This document shows, one piece after another, positions 30,211 to 34,341 of a stretch of DNA of 34,341 bases (within the stretch, counting starts at the first letter, position 1; each line of letters starts with the position of its first letter). Source of the DNA: Bacteroidota bacterium (lineage in GTDB: Bacteria; Bacteroidota; Bacteroidia; Flavobacteriales_F; PHOS-HE28); NCBI GenBank assembly GCA_018266475.1, contig JAFEAI010000144.1, positions 1-34,341 of the forward strand. Direction: 5' to 3'. A program made the translations under genes and the position numbers. The notes under the pieces are model-generated. The model was not told the DNA's origin, made no database searches, and saw only the letters and a list, made by a program, of their open reading frames with translations.

Positions 30211-32208
30211 CTATTCCGCGAAGCGTCCAAGGTCCTGTACCACCGCTGCTATTTCGTCATCAACCGCCGCGCCGGAAGGGCTGAACAACTCCGCCAATTG
30301 GCCCATGCCCAGCGAACCATGCTCCAGGAGCAGTTCCCTGCACTTGTGGAAGAGGGTGGAGTGCTTGTCCAGCGTCTCCAGTGCAAGTTTTTCGGAGGCT
30401 TCGATCCATTCCTTGGCCTTGTCCTCCGCCTCAGCCAACACGCCCCGGAACCCGATGTCGTTGGCCGACGGATGTTCCGCCGTTTGCATTAGCGATGGGC
30501 CGAAGGCGGTCTTCTTGGCCCAGTAAAGGGCTTTGGCGGTGGCCTTTCGCAGATCGTTCGAGCTTCCCTCGGAAACGCCATTGGCTCCGTAAAGGATCCG
30601 TTCCGCGGCCCAACCGCCGAGCAATGAGGCCAGCTCGGGCAGGATGTCGCTGCGCAGGAAGGGTTCATCCTCGCGCTGCTGGTCCCACACTACAAAACCA
30701 CCCACTTCGGCGTCCCGCGTGCTTGCGCATGCCTGCAGGGGCTTCTTTCCGGCCAGCAGTGTGCCGCACAGCAGGTGGCCGGCCTCGTGGGCGGCGATGC
30801 GCTCGCGTTTGGCGCGGGAGCTCGTGTCCTTCTCCAGGTATCCCACCGGCCACGACAGCTCCACCTCTTCGGTGAGGTTGGCGATGATGCCGATCCAGGC
30901 CACGGGCCTGCCATCCTTCACCGCCAAACGGATGGAGCCGGTGGAGCCGGGCGGAACGGATGCCAGTGCTTGGGAAAGCAAGTGGGGTACGGCATGGTGT
31001 ACGGCCTGCACCACGGGGCGCGCGCCAAGCACGGCGATCGCGGAGGTGGCACTGAGGTGCTCCATCAGGGAAGCATCAAGTTCCACAGGGTGCCCGCAGC
31101 ATGCCGTGAGCTTCTCCAGATGCTTGTCCACTTCACGCTTCACCAACTGGTTGATCGTGGCTTGGCCGATGGGCGGGAACACCACGTGAGAGGTGCCCAT
31201 GCGGCCCACCTGTTCGAGCCGGAAGAGCTTGAGCAGCGCCTGCTGCACGCCCGACCTCCCGATGTTGCGGTGCCGGTGCAGCAGCACGTCCGGGTGCAGC
31301 TCGGCGATGGGTTCCTTATCGGTCACGTACAATTCATCCAAGTTGCCCAGCACGATGATCAGTGCCTTGCTGGCATCCACCACGCGGCGCACCGAGCGGG
31401 CCCTCATGAGTTCCTCGATCCAAGCCAGGGCTCCCGGCCCGTCCAACGTGGCCATTTTTTCCATGAACATGTCCTGCGTGGGCCTGGTGCCGATATGTGC
31501 TTCTTGCACATCATCCCACAGGTGCTCCGGAATGACCCAATTCGGTTCGCGCACTTTCGCCGCCCTCAGCGCCCCTTTAACGTACGGACCCAGGTCCAGG
31601 TCCATGTCCATGTCTTCCGTATCCATGGTCCAGCGGGCCTCCTTCACGATCTTGCCTTTATGCACCACCATGCCGTTTTCCACCTTCCCCTTCAGGCGCC
31701 CGTAGAAGCGATCCAGCGTGTTGGACCTCCAGCCATCGGGCCACACCACCACCCGGCCCGCGTCCAGCAGTTCCCAAAAGCGGCGCAGCATGCCGGGTTC
31801 GCTGAGCTCCCTTGCTACCTGGTCAATTGTGCGGGCATGCTGGAATTCATCCACTACCACAACGAAGGGTTGGCCGTCCAGCTCTTCCTCCAACTGGTCG
31901 AAGAACTTGTCCAACCAGTATTTGTCCCGGCATTCGCCGGCATCCAGCCAGAAGGTGCGTTGCTCCAGGCCGGCCTCCTTCACCAGTTCGCGCACCAAGC
32001 TGCTCTTGCCGGTGCCGGTCATGCCCCAAAGCCCGATGGTGCGCGGGCGGTCCTGCGCTTCGGCAAACTGGTACCAGGGCACGAATGCGTCCAGCACCTG
32101 CTGGATCTCGGTATCGATGCCGAAATGAGTGGCGCGTAGTCGCTCATGCAGCCCGCAGATGCGCTGACTGCGTTCGGAAAGAGAGCTGGGGAAGGGGTTT
32201 TTCGTCAT
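30211..32208 (-). CDS. Soluble AAA+ ATPase fused to FtsH-type M41 protease domain
   Basis: This is a 665-aa protein. The AAA+ module has Walker A GMTGTGKSS (62-70), Walker B FVVVVDEF (115-122), a sensor-1-like ALIIVLGNLDE, a possible arginine finger in RLEQVGRMG and a sensor-2-like GARPVV. The C-terminal third is an M41 peptidase: AAHEAGH with H474-E475-H478, then ELASLLGGWAAERILYG and the third-ligand motif SSNDLRKATAKAL. These blocks match FtsH closely. FtsH's two N-terminal membrane segments, its canonical AAA sequence and its SRH are absent. It is therefore a cytosolic relative with a different motor, expected to unfold and degrade substrates. It is downstream of, and in the same direction as, a WYL regulator and DrmB. 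Start ATG 32208 follows an AACCTTTG box. Confidence 0.8.
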   Translation of the reverse strand: MTKNPFPSSLSERSQRICGLHERLRATHFGIDTEIQQVLDAFVPWYQFAEAQDRPRTIGLWGMTGTGKSSLVRELVKEAGLEQRTFWLDAGECRDKYWLDKFFDQLEEELDGQPFVVVVDEFQHARTIDQVARELSEPGMLRRFWELLDAGRVVVWPDGWRSNTLDRFYGRLKGKVENGMVVHKGKIVKEARWTMDTEDMDMDLDLGPYVKGALRAAKVREPNWVIPEHLWDDVQEAHIGTRPTQDMFMEKMATLDGPGALAWIEELMRARSVRRVVDASKALIIVLGNLDELYVTDKEPIAELHPDVLLHRHRNIGRSGVQQALLKLFRLEQVGRMGTSHVVFPPIGQATINQLVKREVDKHLEKLTACCGHPVELDASLMEHLSATSAIAVLGARPVVQAVHHAVPHLLSQALASVPPGSTGSIRLAVKDGRPVAWIGIIANLTEEVELSWPVGYLEKDTSSRAKRERIAAHEAGHLLCGTLLAGKKPLQACASTRDAEVGGFVVWDQQREDEPFLRSDILPELASLLGGWAAERILYGANGVSEGSSNDLRKATAKALYWAKKTAFGPSLMQTAEHPSANDIGFRGVLAEAEDKAKEWIEASEKLALETLDKHSTLFHKCRELLLEHGSLGMGQLAELFSPSGAAVDDEIAAVVQDLGRFAE

Positions 32209-32470
32209 GCACAAAGGTTTGGAAACCACCACGCCAAAACATGTCGTTGGGCTTGCCAGCTCGGTTATGCCGTTGTAACAAGCAATATGGTCCGATTTCG
32301 GCTTTGCACCGTTCCGGCCATTTGCTCGAACGGCATGTGCCACTATGGCCTTCCGCCGCTGCCGGAAGGCACATTGGCATCACCTTGTCCGGCCACTGCT
32401 TGTACACACGGCATGCACCACTGTGGACATTCGGATCGTCCTTTGGACTGATCTGAATGTCCCATTGGTA
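32209..32470. other. Intergenic region between the WYL and AAA-M41 genes
   Basis: This 262-bp stretch has no coding frame that I believe. It contains a small hairpin, CCTTCCG/CGGAAGG (about 32350-32370), which might terminate the WYL transcript. On the minus strand it holds a promoter-like AACCTTTG (32212-32219) 3 bases before the AAA-M41 ATG. The separate promoter suggests the two genes are not a tight operon. Confidence 0.4.
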
Positions 32471-33361
32471 TTATTTGTACTGGGTGGCGGCCTTCTGGTG
32501 CGCCTCGCGGATGGCCTCGGCCAAGTGGACCGGCTCCAACACCTTTACCGAACCACCCAGCCCGAGCAGGACCTGGCGCAGCTCATAGTTGGGCATTACG
32601 AACAGGGAGATGGTCAACCCGTTGGCATCCTCCTGCTCCAGCAGCTGGCTGGGATGGAGCGGCAGGGCCTTTACGTACGGTGCCTGTGCGGTGGTGAAGC
32701 GCAGTAGGATCCGCTCCGCCGTGCCGGGACTGGTGTCCACGCCGATGGCGTTGTCATACAATTTCACCACCTTCCCCTCATCGCGCTTGAAGCGTGCGGC
32801 CAGCACTTGCACCCCTTCGATGCGGTCCAGCCCCAAGGCGATGGGATGGTCGTAGTCGCTAGCGGGGCCGATGATGTACCAGCGCCCGCGGAACTCCTTC
32901 AGCATGTGGGGACGGATGCGGATGGGCTTTGCCTTTTCCGTCCCGAACTTGTGGTAGTCCACTTTCGCCTCCCGCCGCTCGCGCACGGCCCGCAGCAAAG
33001 GCTCCATGTGCTGGATCCCCCGCAGCCGCCCCAGCTCCTCGAAACGGAGGCATTCATGGGCGCCGGCCTTGGGCTTTCCGCCATCGCGCACCAGCTCCAG
33101 CAGCTGGGCCCGCTCCAGCAGGTTCATGAGCATGGAGACGCTATCAAGGCCCGCGGTGACCCGGTAGCAATTTCCTGCCCGGTCGTACCCGGCCTCCACG
33201 CCGAACTCATCGCGCAGTTCCTCCAGGTCGCGCTGCAAGGTGCGCGCGCTTACCGCGTGCCCATGCTCGTGCAGGCGATCCCGCAATTGCTCCAGGCTCG
33301 GCTGCGTGGCCAGCCGCTCCAGTATGAGCAGGTAGCGCTTGAACTTTCCGCGTTGGGACAT
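32471..33361 (-). CDS. WYL-domain transcriptional regulator
   Basis: The 296-aa protein starts with a winged HTH (about residues 5-65: RYLLILERLATQPSLEQLRDRLHEHGHAVSARTLQRDLEELRDEFGV). A WYL domain follows (about 118-200: LLRAVRERREAKVDYHKFG...HMLKEFRGRWYIIGPAS), including RGRWYIIG where the W-Y-L triplet normally falls. The C-terminal WCX-like region contains YVKALPLHPSQLLEQED. WYL regulators bind nucleic-acid-like ligands and often control phage-defence or DNA-damage genes (BrxR/CapW type). Its position between a DrmB-like gene and an AAA-protease gene fits a defence-island regulator. The start ATG at 33361 lies 4 bases after CATCTTGC (33366-33373, minus), a -7-like box. Confidence 0.88.
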   Translation of the reverse strand: MSQRGKFKRYLLILERLATQPSLEQLRDRLHEHGHAVSARTLQRDLEELRDEFGVEAGYDRAGNCYRVTAGLDSVSMLMNLLERAQLLELVRDGGKPKAGAHECLRFEELGRLRGIQHMEPLLRAVRERREAKVDYHKFGTEKAKPIRIRPHMLKEFRGRWYIIGPASDYDHPIALGLDRIEGVQVLAARFKRDEGKVVKLYDNAIGVDTSPGTAERILLRFTTAQAPYVKALPLHPSQLLEQEDANGLTISLFVMPNYELRQVLLGLGGSVKVLEPVHLAEAIREAHQKAATQYK

Positions 33362-33365
33362 GGGT

Positions 33366-33373
33366 GCAAGATG
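33366..33373 (-). promoter_or_regulatory. -7-like box (CATCTTGC) of the WYL regulator
   Basis: On the minus strand CATCTTGC is followed by ACCC and the ATG. It is the same short form seen before the WD40 gene and again predicts an almost leaderless mRNA. Confidence 0.4.
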
Positions 33374-33471
33374 CGAAGGTTTGTTGGGCGGGGAGAGCGT
33401 AGTGCTGAGTTACTGACTAGCAGTGTAGTGATGGGTGTTGGGGGAAGGGTTGTAGACCTCCTACACGATTT

Positions 33472-33590
33472 GTTCCCCCGCATCGGTACTGTCCTTCATG
33501 GGCACGATGGAGATGACTTTCCAAGTGGGGCTCTCCGAAGAGATAAGTGTCGGTATATTGTGCTTTGAGAGTTGTTCGCAACAGTGGGGG
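33472..33590 (-). pseudogene. Possible remnant of a second defence gene C-terminus
   Basis: Just past the DrmB stop, one minus frame reads SKHNIPTLISSESPTWKV, continuing ISIVPMKDSTDAGEQIV and a stop. The residue mix is protein-like, unlike typical antisense frames in this window, and the local GC is lower. No start codon is evident in the non-overlapping part, so it cannot be an intact gene. In DISARM loci another gene (e.g. drmC) often follows drmB, so this may be the tail of a deleted neighbour. I do not recognise the sequence, and chance is possible. Confidence 0.2.
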
Positions 33591-34341
33591 TTAGACGCGC
33601 AGGCTGAACAGTGAGGGTACCTGGCCTTCAGGATCAAGTACGAACTTCCGGTCCAAGTATTTGTTGAACGATTCACAACTAGTTTCCGGCAGAAGTGCAC
33701 AGTTATGGCATGCGGCGCCGTTCACCGAATTTGGCCCCTGCCCACCTTCGTGGCTCAGGTCGGCGCAAACGGGATCGGCTGAGCACCACTCTGCTTCGTA
33801 GAGTGCCTCACGGAATATCCGTTCAAGGAAGCCTGGTTCCCCTTGTTTCACCAAGCCGCCCAAGGAGCCTTCCGAATCGCCCGAAGCCGTGTAGATCACT
33901 ATGGCATTCATCGGGTTTTGAGGATTCGCGTTGTGGCAATATATTCGCTCACGGAGGCTGGAAGAACCGTACCCACAGTTGTATGTGAGCCTGCGGATAA
34001 GCAGATGGGCCAATGTGTGCAACATGATGAAGCGCGCATTCAGACCCCCATCCTGATAGCGAGGGTCTAGTGCGGCTACCCGACCATTGAACCTGCCAAA
34101 ATGTTCTGTAGCACCCGGACGACCTTCCCACTCGTTCAAAAGGTTGTCATTGAACTTGATGAATATGCCCTCACCGCGCACAATATGCGCGGGAAGCCAG
34201 TCGGCATTCTCGTTACCTGTCATCATTTGTTTCAGTACGCCCGGGTCGAGCTGGTGCTGCGCTTGCACATCAATCCGCTGAAAGCCAATCAACGCCCGGG
34301 TCTCCCGTAACTTATCCAGTAAGACCACCCGCTCAATCAAA
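33591..34341 (-). CDS. drmB: DrmB-like protein, DUF1998 C-terminal part (gene continues past right edge)
   Basis: The last 250 codons of a larger gene show the DUF1998/DrmB landmarks in order: LNARFIMLHTLAHLLIRRL, CGYGSSSLRERIY, IVIYTASGDSEGSLGGLV, EWCSADPVC, and the Cys-rich NGAACHNCALLPETSCESFNKYLDR. DrmB is a core protein of DISARM, a restriction-modification-linked anti-phage system. There it partners with the helicase DrmA to block incoming DNA. DUF1998 also ends Druantia DruE and some other helicases, so the assignment rests on the close match of the SLGGLV and LLPETSCE blocks. Methyltransferase and helicase genes would lie to the right, outside the window. The sequence is noticeably less GC-rich than the rest, suggesting transfer. 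Confidence 0.78.
   Translation of the reverse strand, partial: LIERVVLLDKLRETRALIGFQRIDVQAQHQLDPGVLKQMMTGNENADWLPAHIVRGEGIFIKFNDNLLNEWEGRPGATEHFGRFNGRVAALDPRYQDGGLNARFIMLHTLAHLLIRRLTYNCGYGSSSLRERIYCHNANPQNPMNAIVIYTASGDSEGSLGGLVKQGEPGFLERIFREALYEAEWCSADPVCADLSHEGGQGPNSVNGAACHNCALLPETSCESFNKYLDRKFVLDPEGQVPSLFSLRV

Overview
The window reads as chromosome of a GC-rich member of the Bacteroidota, most likely a Flavobacteriales-like lineage. The evidence is internal. Promoter -7 boxes have the Bacteroidota form TAnnTTTG. Several secreted proteins end in type IX secretion (T9SS) sorting-like domains. There are M49 dipeptidyl-peptidase III lipoproteins, an OlsF-type fused lipid acyltransferase and a TonB-dependent B12 receptor with a BtuG-like partner. 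Shine-Dalgarno sequences are largely absent.

Left edge (1-1195): a scar region. It holds the 3' end of an unidentified plus-strand gene, a minus-strand SBBP-type secreted protein that is both frameshifted and cut short, and a 50-codon stub of a dicarboxylate/glutamate:cation symporter.

Region 1297-11872 is mostly housekeeping or envelope. In order it holds an XRE/S24 regulator, a lipoprotein coupled to an HD-domain protein, a DPP III (M49) lipoprotein, tRNA-Leu(CAG) with a terminator, a small PH-like membrane protein, a convergent M23/LysM protein, a second divergent M49-like lipoprotein coupled to a transglutaminase-like protein, and the OlsF-like acyltransferase.

Region 11869-19103: a WD40 protein and a T9SS cargo protein on the minus strand, then a plus-strand operon of an ABC ATPase, an ABC permease fused to an M1 aminopeptidase, and a lipoprotein.

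Region 19179-21182 is the most unusual part. An AAA ATPase with a C-terminal PD-(D/E)XK-like nuclease domain is bracketed by two copies of a 46-bp palindromic unit (14-bp arms, 18-bp spacer). A third copy lies about 0.5 kb beyond its 3' end. All three have the same geometry.

Region 21332-25795 is a vitamin B12 acquisition operon: promoter, cobalamin riboswitch, a secreted protein with a duplicated domain and T9SS tail, a BtuB-like TonB-dependent receptor, and a BtuG-like surface lipoprotein.

Region 26068-30079: a secreted M36 metalloprotease with a PA insert, then two alkylation-repair genes (AlkD-like and Ogt) separated by a perfect 23-bp inverted repeat.

Right edge (30211-34341, all minus strand): a soluble AAA+ protein fused to an FtsH-type M41 protease domain, a WYL regulator, and the C-terminal part of a DrmB-like (DUF1998) protein. 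DrmB is a core component of the DISARM anti-phage system, so this edge probably enters a defence island. The base composition also becomes visibly less GC-rich there.
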